Assembly: GCF_036417845.1 (NCBI RefSeq)
Contig: NC_090013.1
Location: 315,001 to 379,000, forward strand
Source of the DNA: Apteryx mantelli
Lineage: Eukaryota > Chordata > Aves > Apterygiformes > Apterygidae
DNA: 64,000 nt
Direction: 5' to 3'
Below, piece after piece: positions 10,268 to 39,535 of this stretch. The position numbers were made by a program, and so were the translations under genes. Numbering within the stretch: position 1 is the stretch's first letter; every line of letters starts with the position of its first letter. The notes below the pieces were generated by a model. That model made no database searches, had not been told where the DNA came from, and saw nothing but the letters and a program-made list of their open reading frames with translations.

Positions 10268-10440
10268 CGCGCTCCCACCGCCGTCACGCGCACCGACCGG
10301 AAGGACGCGCCAGCATTTCCGGCGCCGCCGCTGCCGGAAGCGCGGCCCGGCCGGAAGGGGCGGGGCAGGGCGCGACGCGCGCGGACTCCCGGGAGCGGTT
10401 GCCTGGGGCAACCGAGCGCCCCCGCCGCGGGGGAGCACGG
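10268..10440 (-). promoter_or_regulatory. EIF3G promoter with four ETS sites and a GC box
   Basis: Immediately upstream of the EIF3G start codon (higher coordinates, minus gene) are four ETS cores: CCGGAAG at 10297-10303, TTTCCGG at 10316-10322, CCGGAAG at 10334-10340 and CCGGAAG at 10351-10357. The last overlaps a GC box, GGGGCGGGGC, at about 10357-10366. There is no TATA box. The whole promoter has to fit into about 190 bp because the DNMT1 polyadenylation signal lies at 10460-10465 on the same strand. Confidence 0.65.
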
Positions 10441-10459
10441 TTATAATTTATAGGAGAGA

Positions 10460-10465
10460 TTTATT
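10460..10465 (-). terminator. DNMT1 polyadenylation signal AATAAA
   Basis: AATAAA on the minus strand lies about 270 nt beyond the DNMT1 stop codon (10734-10732), in an AT-rich pocket (about 10440-10560) that contrasts with the GC-rich surroundings. Cleavage would fall near 10440, under 200 bp from the EIF3G start codon. Confidence 0.8.
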
Positions 10466-10731
10466 TGAAGAAATATTACAACATATAAAAACTACATAAA
10501 GTATTAATTCCCACTTGTACAAAGCGGCCGATTATTTTCAATACAATGCGTCATAAAAACGCCCTCCCCTTCCCCCCCCACCCCGATCCCCCCGGCCATG
10601 GCAGCGGCGCGGGGACGGCAGGCCCGGCCCGGGCCCCGAAACAAAACCCAAAATAAAAACAAAACGGGGGGGGGGCAAAATAAATCAGTGCATGTTTGGG
10701 AGTCCCAGAGCGGAGACAGGAGCGGCAGGCG

Positions 10732-30619
<19,888 letters not shown>

Positions 30620-30700
30620 CGGGGACGGCGGCGGGAGCGGCGGCGCCGGGAGGCGATTTCGCGCGGAAACCAGCGCCGGGGGCGGGGCGGCGGCGGGCGA
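30620..30700 (-). promoter_or_regulatory. DNMT1 core promoter / 5' UTR with E2F palindrome
   Basis: Directly upstream of the DNMT1 ATG (30619) lies TTTCGCGCGGAAA at 30657-30669. It contains a perfect E2F consensus TTTCGCGC and a second, overlapping E2F-like half on the other strand. A GC box (GGGGGCGGGGCGG) follows at about 30679. E2F/Rb control of DNMT1 is established in mammals, and the position here, about 38 bp before the start codon, is suited to a TATA-less cell-cycle promoter. The transcription start itself cannot be fixed from sequence. Confidence 0.65.
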
Positions 30701-31515
30701 GACCATAGCGGCGCGGGGGGGCACCGGCCCGGGCGGGACCATTCGCGGCGGGGGGGAGCGGCGGCGGGCGAGACCATTCACGGAGAGGGGGAGCGGGGGC
30801 GGGCGAGACCATTCGGGGGGCGAGGGGGGCACCGGTGCGGGCGAAACCATTCACGGGGGGGGGAATGGAGGGTGGACGAAAGCATTCAGGGTGGACGAAG
30901 CCATTCGGGGGGGGGGGAAAGACAGGGCGGACGAGACCATTCCCAGGGGGGCGGACAAGACCATTCCCGGGGGGGTCACGGGCGGGACCACTCTCGGGGG
31001 AACGGCCGGGATCCTGGGGGGGGGAGGGAGGGGAGACGGGCCCAGACACGGCGGGGGGCCGGGTCGGACCTGGGGGGGGTGGGGCCGGCGGGAGGACGGG
31101 ACCATCGGCGGCGGGGGGTGGGCGAGCCCACGGCCGGGCGGCGCAGTAGAGGCTCGGCGGGCAGCCCCGGGGCGGTACCTTTGCGGCGGGGCGGCCGGTG
31201 CGGGGCGGCGCGGGGAGACGCGTCCCGGGAGGGCCGGGCCCGGCGGGCGACAGGGCCGCCTCAGGGGGGCGGGCGCGACCACTGCGCGCGCGGGCGGGGG
31301 GGGCGGGCTGTGCTGTTCCACGGGGGCGGTACCATTGCGCGGGAGGGGGGGGCGGGCGCTACCACTGCGCGGGGGCGGTACCATTCCACGGGGGCGGTAC
31401 CATTCCACGGGGGCGGTTCCACTGCGCGGGCGGGGGGACGGTACCACTCGGCGGGGTGGGGGCGCGGGCTGTACCACTCCTCAGGCAGGGCGGGCGGTAC
31501 CATCCCCCCCCCTTC
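30700..31515. repeat. Irregular array of ACCATTC / ACCACTG motifs upstream of DNMT1
   Basis: At least 18 copies of a motif close to (G/T)ACCATTC-CGGGGG occur at 15-50 bp intervals, for example near 30739, 30771, 30808, 30846, 30938, 30960, 31330, 31379 and 31400. Between copies the sequence is G-rich filler of varying length. Because the motif is kept while spacing drifts, this looks like a decayed minisatellite rather than a fresh one. It covers the region 100-900 bp upstream of the DNMT1 start. Confidence 0.75.
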
Positions 31516-32146
31516 CACAGGGTGCGCGGGCAATACCATGTCTTCTGGGGAGGGGGGTGCTGGGATGGACCACGGTGGCTGTCGGGGGGGGTTCCATGGG
31601 TTGCACCCCCGGGGCAGGGAGGGCTGGGGGCCAGGGGTCAGAGGGCAATTCCATTTGGGGTGGGGGGGATTGGGATGTACCATCCTCGTGGGGGTGGGCC
31701 AGGCCCAGTGCAGCCCCAGGGCTGCTCTACAGCAGCCCCCCCAGGGTGGGGCCGGGCCGTGGGGCGCCGGAGCCCCCCCCCGGGGCCGTCTGGGACCCGA
31801 GGTCACGGTGGCCCCGGGCCCACGAGGGCCGACCCCTGCGCCGCGTGCCGAGGGGCCCGGCGGCACGCGCACGAGCATGCCCACGGGCACGAGCACGCAC
31901 GCGCACGGGTGTGCACGCACACGCGCACACGCGGGCACACGCACACACGCACGTGGGCAGAAGCACACCTGCATGCACACCGATGTGCGTGCACACCGTG
32001 GGATCAAGAGAGAATTCGGGGAGAAAGATAAGGGGGCACAAAGGGAAAAACAGGACGTGGCAGCCAAAACACACCACCCTTTTGCAACATGAGTAACGAA
32101 CTGGCTGGTGAAGGCCAGGCAGTTTGTTCCAGCTGCACGGCGGGGG
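31516..32146. other. Gene-free stretch with GCAC-type microsatellite
   Basis: This stretch is GC-rich sequence without a supported gene. It contains a CACG/CACACGC alternating purine-pyrimidine tract at about 31863-31995. The segment 32000-32146 returns to average composition and leads into the solo LTR. Confidence 0.6.
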
Positions 32147-32703
32147 TGTCGCGGCCCGCCCCGACCACAAAGGGTCGCATCCCGAAAAATAATTGCTGCT
32201 CACGGACCGTTGACCTGTAGTACCCCTAGCCTCGTTATCCCTGATTACCATATTAAAAAAGCGCCCTTTGCTGCATAACAATATGTAAATAAGGGGGGGG
32301 CATACCCCCAACAACCGCGCAAATGGCAATCTGGCCAATGAAGTTTGTATGTCTGCTGCGCTTCCACATCCCCCCTTCAACTATAAAACAGAGGAGAGCT
32401 CACTAAAGTTTCTGGAAGGGAAGAAAACTGAACCCCTGACCTGTTCACCGGAGACTGCTGACGAGCGAGCCTCCTCCTCCCCTCCCCCAAACAGGGACTT
32501 GCGCCTCCGGCAACGTCCGACGTTACCCGGGAAAATACGTTATTACTGAAAGCGCTTAATTGTTACTTTGAGCTCATAGAAAGAAAATTTGTAGCAGCAA
32601 GTGCATTTATCAACGGCAATTCCGAACCTGTTGTATCTGTTGCTTTAATAAAATCTTGCTCTTTTTTACTTTGCGAAACTGACTCAGGGAAAGTCCTCAA
32701 ACA
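32147..32703 (+). mobile_element. Fossil solo LTR of an endogenous retrovirus
   Basis: This AT-richer island of 557 bp begins TGTC and ends AACA and contains, in order, a TATAAAA box at about 32383 and an AATAAA polyadenylation signal at about 32646 followed by a T-rich stretch. That is the U3-R-U5 layout of a retroviral LTR. It is flanked on both sides by a run of at least five G, which may be the target-site duplication but is low-complexity. No internal gag, pol or env is present, so it is a solo LTR left after recombination. Family is not assignable by eye, and its age cannot be judged without a second LTR. Confidence 0.8.
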
Positions 32704-32765
32704 GGGGGGCTCTGGCAGGCAAACGTAAATTACAAAGATAAGGAAGGGCCTTCCCCTCCCTCCCT

Positions 32766-32918
32766 TTCACGCGACACACGCACACATGTGGGCACACACA
32801 AACCCGCACGTGGGCAGGAGCACACCTGCATGCACACGCACACACAAAAGTGCATGCACACAGATGTGCATGCACTCGCACAGATGTGCATGCACAGACG
32901 TGCATGCATATGCACACA

Positions 32919-32949
<31 letters not shown>

Positions 32950-32962
32950 GCATGCACACATG
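32766..32962. repeat. CACA / GTGCATGCACAC alternating repeat
   Basis: This mixed array of (CA)n and 12- to 14-bp GTGCATGCACACA units includes an uninterrupted (CA) run at about 32924-32947. Alternating purine-pyrimidine tracts of this kind favour Z-DNA. It lies between the solo LTR and S1PR2, outside any coding exon. Confidence 0.9.
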
Positions 32963-33561
32963 CACCCTGCCCGGCTGCAGGCCGTGCCCCGAGCCGGATG
33001 CTCCAGGTGACGCTGAGCCCCGCACCAGCTCCCTCGGCCGCCCCAAGCCCCCACACAGTGGCCCCGGGCCGGAGCGGCTCCCGCTGGGCAGCCCCAAGGG
33101 CCGAGCCCCAGAGCAGCCGCGCGGGGCCGGAGGAGCGGAGAGCAGCGGGCAGCTCCGGCCCGGCCGGCGGGCAGCGAGGCCGCGGGGAGCCCCGCGGGAA
33201 AGCCCCGCGCCTGCCCACCCCCGTGACTCAGCGGGCCGCGGTGGCATGACGGCAGCACGCCGGCGAGCAGGAAGCAGAGGAGGGAAGCTGGAGTTTCCCC
33301 CGCCGCCCACCCCAGCGCGGGGGCACCGGCACCACGGAAGCAGCATGGAGCTGTGCGGCTCTGACAGCTCCGGCACCCGGCAGGGCGGGATGGGGCACGC
33401 GGCAGCACGAACCGGCGCCTGCTGGGGCTGCAACAGGGGAAAACAGGGCCGAATCGCTGCGCCGAGCCCCCATGGCTGGGTTGGGAGCTGGGGCACCGGG
33501 GGGCAGAGCCGTGCCGAGTCCATGCCGCGTGCACGGGCAGGGACTGCACCGGCTCCGCACG

Positions 33562-33722
33562 GATGCAGCATGCGGCATGCAACACATGGCACGTGGCATG
33601 CACCACGCAGCGCATGGCACAGCACACAGCATGCAACACGCAGCGTGCAGCGTGGCATGCACTGCGTGGCGTGCACCGCACCGTGCAGCACATGGCATGT
33701 GGCATGCAACACGTGACACATG
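33562..33722. repeat. GCATGGCAC / CACGCAGC minisatellite
   Basis: This short degenerate array has units of about 10-18 bp built from GCATGCAACAC, ATGGCACGTG and CACGCAGCG. It lies about 300 bp beyond the candidate S1PR2 polyadenylation signal (34027-34032). Confidence 0.75.
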
Positions 33723-34026
33723 TCCCCAGGTCCGCGGGCAGCGCCAGCTCCCATCCATCCCTCCTCGAGAGCCAGAGAAACCCAAGCCCCAAAGCAAAAC
33801 TTTCCCGGGACCCTGGCATCCCCGTCCCGCCAGCTCCGCGCCCGGGGGGACATGCGGGGGGGGAACCCGCCAGGATGGGGCGCGGAACCCCCTGGATGCC
33901 GGGGTCCCTCCGAGCCTGTCCGCGTCCCCGGAGCGGGGCCGGTGCCGCCCACACACCCGCGCGCCGGGGGAGCAGCCAGGGGGTCCAGTGCCACGAAGGA
34001 CACAGAGGCAGGCGGAGAAGCAACGT

Positions 34027-34032
34027 TTTAAT
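34027..34032 (-). terminator. Candidate S1PR2 polyadenylation signal ATTAAA
   Basis: This is the nearest good hexamer downstream of the S1PR2 stop on the minus strand. It lies about 750 nt away and is followed by a G/T-bearing stretch. Use of this signal would give a 3' UTR of about 0.77 kb that contains the 34375-34615 repeat. Confidence 0.5.
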
Positions 34033-34374
34033 GTGCCCGTGGCCCGCGGAGGGGGCTCGCCGGGGCAGGGGTCCTGTACCACCCCTGCGGGGCCGGGGCG
34101 CTCGCGGAGCCAGCCGCGGCCATCCCCGTCCCATTCCGTCCCTCCGCGCGCCAGCACGCGGGGCCCCGGGGGTCCCGGCCACTGCCGCCCCCCGGCCCGG
34201 ATCTCCCGTCCCGGCCGCCGCTGGGGCTGCGGTGGGAGCCGCTGGCAGCAGCAGCTTTGCCACTGGCGCCAGGGATGCAGCGGGAGCCCGCGAGCGGGGT
34301 GGAGCCCGCGGACCCGTCGTACAGGTCCCGCCGGCGGCTGCGGCTGGCGCAGGGCGTGGGAGCGCAGCACACGG

Positions 34375-34615
34375 GCACGTGCGCACGCAGGCGCATGCAC
34401 GTGTGTGCACACATGTGCGCATGCACACGCAGGCGTGCGTGCATGTGCACACACGTGAATGCACACACAGGCACACGCGTGCAGACACATGCATGCACAC
34501 ACAGGTGTATACACATAAATGCACACATGCATACGCACATGCCTGTGCATGCACAGATACATGTGCACACACGTACAGGCGCACATGCATGTGCACACAT
34601 GTGGACACGGCACAC
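34375..34615. repeat. ATGCACACA alternating repeat, probably in the S1PR2 3' UTR
   Basis: This is a degenerate (CA)/(GCATGCAC) array on the plus strand, related in motif to those at 32766-32962 and 38385-38860. It lies between the S1PR2 stop codon and a candidate minus-strand ATTAAA at 34032-34027, so it would be transcribed as (UG)/(GUGCAU) repeats in the 3' UTR if that signal is used. Confidence 0.8.
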
Positions 34616-34785
34616 AGGCGATCGCAGCCCTGCAGCCCTCCCCACCGTGGCCGCCCGCTCCAGGCGCCGGGTCCCGCGGGACGGTGTGAATTGCACAAAC
34701 CGGAGTCAGTACCTGGAAAGGGAAAACCGCCGCGGCCCCCCCCGCCCCACGCCAGCTGCCCGAGTCACGCGCCAGCCGGTGGGGC

Positions 34786-35838
34786 TCACACCGAGGTGGT
34801 GCACTCGCGGGTGGCGGGCGAGGTGGGCAGCTCGTGCCTGGGGGTGCAGCGCTCCGGGGAGCTGGAGGTGCGCGGCGGCCGCCCACGGCGCCCCGCCGCC
34901 CGGCCCCGCTGCCCGGCCCCGCCGCAGCACAGCACCCGCAGGAACTCCCGCCGCATGTCCTTGCTCCGCAGCGTGTAGATGATGGGGTTGGCGGCCGAGT
35001 TGAGCGTGGCGAAAGAGAAGAAGTAGTTCGCCTTGTAGAGGATGCGGCAGTCCCGGACGGGGCAGGAGGCGTCCACGAGGAGGATGATGAAGGCCGGCAG
35101 CCAGCAGACGATGAAGGCCCCCAGGACGATGGTGACCGTCTTGAGCAGCGCCAGGGTCTGGGCGCTGGCAATCTCGGCGTGGCTGGAGCGGACGATGCAG
35201 TAGATGCGGCTGTAGAGCCCCACGATGGTGAGGAGGATGAGGGTGAAGATGGTGATGACGAAGAGCAAGTAGCGCTTGGAGTAGAGGGGGAGGACGGTGG
35301 AGCAGTCGCGCAGGTCGCTCATGCAGTTCCAGCCCATGATGGGCAGGCTGCCGATGGCAGCGGCGATCACCCAGCAGGCCCCGATGAGCAGCACCATGCG
35401 GCAGTTCTTGTCGCTGCTGTAGACCTTCACCTTGGTGATGGCCACGTGCCGCTCGATGGCGATGGCCAGCAGGCTGAAGACGGAGGCCGCCAGCGTGGCG
35501 AAGGCCGTGCCCTCCCGCACGAACCACTGCACCGGCGTCAGTTTGAAGGTGGTGGCCCCGGAGAGCAGGATGTTGGCCATGAAGGCCAGCCCGGCCAGCA
35601 GGTCGGAGGCGGCCAGGTTGCCGATGAAGATGTACATGGCCGAGTGGAACTTCTTGTTGCGGCCCACGGAGATGAGCACCAGCAGGTTCTCCAGCACGAT
35701 GAAGCAGCAGAGCACCACGATGAGGATGGAGACGGCCGAGTAGGACGTGCCGGGGCTGCTCTCCGAGCCCTCCTTGGTGTAGTTGTAATGCTCCCGGATC
35801 TTCTCCGTGTTGAAGTACTCCTTGTAGATGCTCCCCAT
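34786..35838 (-). CDS. S1PR2: S1PR2, sphingosine 1-phosphate receptor 2
   Basis: This GPCR for sphingosine 1-phosphate couples strongly to G12/13 and Rho and acts in vascular and immune-cell positioning. It is a single 350-residue coding exon (human 353). The start MGSIYKEYFNTEKIREHYNY aligns with human MGSLYSEYLN. Key points are the sequon NYT near residue 19, KFHSAMYIFIGNLAASDLLAG in TM2 and RLTPVQWF-like FKLTPVQWFVREG before TM3. The lipid-receptor signature IERHVAI replaces DRY, LLKTVTIVLG opens TM6, NPIIYT is the NPxxY of TM7, and a CC palmitoylation site follows helix 8. The Arg/Ser-rich tail ends TTSV, a PDZ-ligand-like terminus. Non-coding 5' exons, present in human, were not identified. 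Confidence 0.97.
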   Translation of the reverse strand: MGSIYKEYFNTEKIREHYNYTKEGSESSPGTSYSAVSILIVVLCCFIVLENLLVLISVGRNKKFHSAMYIFIGNLAASDLLAGLAFMANILLSGATTFKLTPVQWFVREGTAFATLAASVFSLLAIAIERHVAITKVKVYSSDKNCRMVLLIGACWVIAAAIGSLPIMGWNCMSDLRDCSTVLPLYSKRYLLFVITIFTLILLTIVGLYSRIYCIVRSSHAEIASAQTLALLKTVTIVLGAFIVCWLPAFIILLVDASCPVRDCRILYKANYFFSFATLNSAANPIIYTLRSKDMRREFLRVLCCGGAGQRGRAAGRRGRPPRTSSSPERCTPRHELPTSPATRECTTSV

Positions 35839-36180
35839 GGCCGCCGGCCGGGGGTCCCGCTCGCCGCCCGCCCCGGGGAGCTCAGCGCCGCGGGGACATG
35901 GCCGGGCCGCGGAGACCTGGCGGGGGAAACGGCCGGGTGGGCGCGGGGAGGCACGGGGCCGCTGCCCGTGTCACGAGCGCGCCGGCCTCGGCCTCGGCCC
36001 TGGCGCCCGCCGCAGCCCCGCAGGCAGAGGTGCGAGATCCTGCCTCGGAGCACCGGGGCGCACGGCAGAAATGACTCAAAAAGGAAATCCTGATGGCAGG
36101 AGATAAGAGACGCGTCTCGGAGCCGGCCGTCGGGGCCGGCGCGGGGCGGCTGCGCTGGAGGAGCTCGGGGAGGCCCCGAT
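35839..36180. promoter_or_regulatory. CpG-rich S1PR2 upstream region
   Basis: This is GC-rich sequence just upstream of the S1PR2 start. A plausible 3' splice acceptor on the minus strand (CCCGCCAG) lies near 35920, which would fit a spliced non-coding 5' exon as in mammals. No specific promoter motif can be singled out. Confidence 0.35.
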
Positions 36181-36184
36181 GGCG

Positions 36185-36515
36185 GTGACAGGGCCATGGG
36201 GATGGGGATGGGGATGCCATGGGGATGGGAATGTCATGGGGATGGGGATGGGGATGCCATGGGGATGGGGACGGGGATGCCATGGGGACGGGGATGTCAT
36301 GGGGATGAGGACGGGGACGCCATGGGAATGGGGATATGATGGGGACGGGATGGGGATGTCATGGGGATGAGGACGGGGACGCCATGGGAATGGGAATGGG
36401 GACGCCATGGGAATGGGGATATGATGGGGACGGGGACGCCATGGGGACGGGGACGCCATGGGGATGGGGACGGGGACACCATGGGGATAGGGACGCCATG
36501 GGGACAGGGACGGCC
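36185..36515. repeat. CCATGGGGATGGGGACGGGG minisatellite
   Basis: This 330-bp array has units of 12-24 bp made of ATGGGGATGGGG, ACGGGGACG and CCATGGG blocks. It is strongly G-rich on the plus strand and contains many GGGG runs, so G-quadruplex formation is likely. Confidence 0.9.
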
Positions 36516-36747
36516 CAGCGCTGCCTGCCCAGGGAGGAGCTCAGCGGGGCGATGGGGACCCCCCGAGGGGATGAGGACCCTCCGTGGTAACAGGGACCCT
36601 CCGGGGGACGGGGACTCGCCGCGAGCAGTGTGCCCAGGCCTGGGACGCCTCCCTTGGGACAACCCCCCCCCCCGACACGCAGTGCCCGTCCCGTCCCAGC
36701 GACCAGGACGAAAAGGCCGGATCTGGCCCCGGACGAGCTCTGGCGAC

Positions 36748-36773
36748 GGGGGGGGGGGGGGGGGGGGGGGGGG
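36748..36773. repeat. 26-base G homopolymer
   Basis: This is an uninterrupted poly-G tract followed by CGGAGGG. Tracts of this length are unstable and hard to sequence, so the true length may differ. Confidence 0.85.
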
Positions 36774-36911
36774 CGGAGGGAAACCACCAGCCCCCCAGGG
36801 CCGGGCCGGGCCAGGGACCCTGCACTGGACCCACATAGGGATGGGGACAACACTGTCCCCCCCCCCGGGTTAGGGATGGGTCCCCCCATCCCCTGCCACA
36901 GCTGCGGGCCC

Positions 36912-37140
36912 TGCACCCCCCCCCCGGTTCGGGACGGGGCAGCCGGTCCTGGAACCCCCCCGGTTCGGGACGGGGCATCCGGTGCCGCCCCCACCCGCCC
37001 GGTTCGGGACGGGGCAGCCGGTCCTGGACCCCCCCCCCCCGGTTCGGGACGGGGCAGCCGGTCCTGGACCCCCCCCCCCCCCCCGGTTCGGGACGGGGCA
37101 GCCGGTGCCGCCCCCACCCGCCAGGTTCGGGACGGGTCCA
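36912..37140. repeat. About 40-bp GGTTCGGGACGGGGC minisatellite
   Basis: Six units are built around GGTTCGGGACGGGGCAGCCG and separated by poly-C spacers of variable length (about 36925, 36960, 37000, 37041, 37084, 37123). The GGTTCG-like core recalls a tRNA T-loop, but no tRNA fold is present. Confidence 0.85.
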
Positions 37141-38384
37141 GCAGCGGCCCCGCCGCCCCCCGGGACCCTCGACGGGAGCGTCCGGGGCCGGGAAGGGAGA
37201 AGGAGGGAAGGAGCGAAAGAGAAAAGGAGAAGAGGAGGAGGAGGGGAGGGGAGGAAGGGCGCCCGCACCTCCGGCCGCCGCCGCCGCCCCGCTCGGCTCC
37301 GCTCCCGCTCCCGGTCCGACCCGCTCCCGCTCCGGTCCCGGTCCCGGTCCCGGTCCGACCCGGCGCCGCCCGGGCTCTGCGCAGCCGCGCCCGGTCCCGG
37401 GGCGCCGCCCCGCGCTCCCGCCGCCCCGGGGCCGCCGCGACCCGCGCAGCGCCCCGGCCGCCCCGCCGGGCACCGGCACCGGGCACCGGCACCGGGTACT
37501 GGGTACCAGCACCGGGCACCGACACCGGCCCGGTACCGGCGGCCTCGGCGCCCCGCGGCGCGGGAGGGGCTGTCGCACCCCCCCCCCGGGGCGCCGGGCG
37601 GAGCCGGGAGAGACGAGCAGCGCCGTGCTGAGCCGGGCCGGGACCGCCGGCACCGGGACCCTCCCTGCACCGGGACCCTCCCTGCACCGGGACCCCCCCA
37701 GCACCGGGACCCCCCCAGCCCCGTGCATGCCGCCACCCCACACTGGCCTGGGAGCACCCCGGGACCAGGCACAGGGGCCTGGGGGGTCCCGGACAGGGCC
37801 GGGCTCGGGGGACACCCTGGGCCTGGGGGGGTCCCGGGAAGGACCAGAGTCTGGGGGGGGTCCCGGGCATGGGGGGGGGGGCAGGCTGGACCAGGCTCCA
37901 TGGGGGTCCTGGGCACTGGGGGTCCGGGGGGGTCCCGGGAAGGACCAGGGGGGTCCCAGGCAGGGGCAGGATCCAGGGGTCCCCGGGCAGGACCCATCCC
38001 ACCCCCCCGAGCAAGTGGGAGCACCCCCGGCCGGGGCTGGACGTGGGGGGACCGGGGACCCCCCATCACCCGCAGCCCCCCAGCCGGCGCCCGCAGCGCA
38101 CAGAGCGGGGTCTGTCCGGTCCCGCCGGCGGCTCCCGCCAGCACACAGGGCCGCTTGTTCCCGAAATATCCATGGCGTCCGCCCGGGCAGACGGCGCCAG
38201 CCCCAGGGGCCGCCCGGGCACCGCGGAGCAAATTGGATCAGCCCCGGGCGGCCGGTGCCTGCGCCGACTTAGCCGGGGTTTAAGTAGCCGGCGGAGGCGG
38301 CAGCCAGGTGGCCCCGGGGCAGGATGCGGCCCTGCGCCAGGGGGAGCGGGACAGAGCCCAGTGCCGGCTCCCCGTGCCCGGGCA

Positions 38385-38860
38385 CGCATGTGCGGGCACA
38401 CGGCTGCACGCGTGCTGGCCCGTGCACGTGTGCGCACGGGTGCAGCAGGCCTGCGCCCGGCGGGGGCTTGTCGCCCCCCAGGTCCCCGTCCCGGCGGCGG
38501 GGCGCAGCAACGTCACGAGGCCTCAGAGCCCCCACACGCCCCAGCAGCGCGAGCGCCGCGGACGGGGCCGGGGACGCGCCGGAGAGCAGCGGTGCCAGCA
38601 GCGGGCGCACACGGGGCACGCACCAGGTGTGCACGCAAGGGCGCACGCGAGGACACACGCACGCCTGCACCCCGGCGCATGTATGGGGCCACGCGCAGGC
38701 TTGTGCAAGAAAGGGCACGCACAGGCACCGGTGCCCTGGTGCACACACTGAGGGTGCTCACAAGCTTGTGCAAACGAGGGCACACGCATGCTGGCATGCC
38801 AGTGCACACGCAGGCTTGTGCAAACGAGGGCACACGCGTGCTGGCACCTGGGGCCGCGCC
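38385..38860. repeat. GCACACGCATGC / CTTGTGCAAACGAGG minisatellite
   Basis: This is a degenerate array of alternating GCACACG tracts with a longer unit of about 60 bp (AGGCTTGTGCAAACGAGGGC plus GCACACGC-TGCTGGCA) seen twice at about 38764-38850. It shares the alternating CA/CG character of the repeats around S1PR2. Confidence 0.75.
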
Positions 38861-39006
38861 ACACGGAGAAATCGGGCAAAGGCCTCGGCCGTCCGTTAGG
38901 CGCTTGCACAACCTTGCGCTGCGCGCGGGGCCAGCGGCGCGGCCGGGCGCCAACAGCCGGTGCGCGGGCACAGCCGGGCCAGCGCAGCCACTGCGCTCCC
39001 TCCCAC

Positions 39007-39535
39007 GGGACAGATGCTCGTGGGGCAGATGCTCACAGGAGCCATGGGGCAGATGCTTGTGGGGGCAGATGCTCGTGGGGGCAGATGCTCGCAGGAGCCA
39101 TGGGGCAGATGCTCACAGGGGCAGATGCTCACAGGAGCCATGGGGCAGATGCTCATGGGGGCAGATGCTCGTGGGGGCAGATGCTCGCAGGAGCCATGGG
39201 CAGCTGGTCACAGGGGCAGATGCTCACGGGGGCCGTGGGGCAGATGCTCGTGGGGGCAGATGCTCGTGGGGAAGATGCTCGCGGGAGCCGTGGGGCAGAT
39301 GCTCGTGGGGCAGATGCTCGTGGGGAAGATGCTCGCGGGAGCCATGGGGCAGATGCTCGTGGGGCAGATGCTCACGGGGGCCATGGGGCAGATGCTCGCG
39401 GGAGCCATGGGGCAGATGCTCATGGGGCAGATGCTCGTGGGGCAGATGCTCGCGGGGCAGATGCTCGCGGGGCAGATGCTCGCAGGGGCCGTGGGGCAGA
39501 TGCTCGCGGGGGCCGTGGGGCAGATGCTCCGGATC
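39007..39535. repeat. GGGGCAGATGCTC minisatellite
   Basis: About 30 copies of a core GGGGCAGATGCTC(G/A)(C/T) occur, with spacers either very short (GGGG) or carrying GGAGCCAT. Basic units are about 17-20 bp and compound units about 36 bp. The core contains CAGATG, an E-box (CANNTG), so the array is also a dense cluster of E-box sequences. Confidence 0.9.

Noticed and set aside
36912-37140. GGTTCGGG-containing units as tRNA genes
   Set aside because: Only a T-loop-like core is present. There is no A box, acceptor stem or cloverleaf, and the units are a 40-bp tandem repeat.
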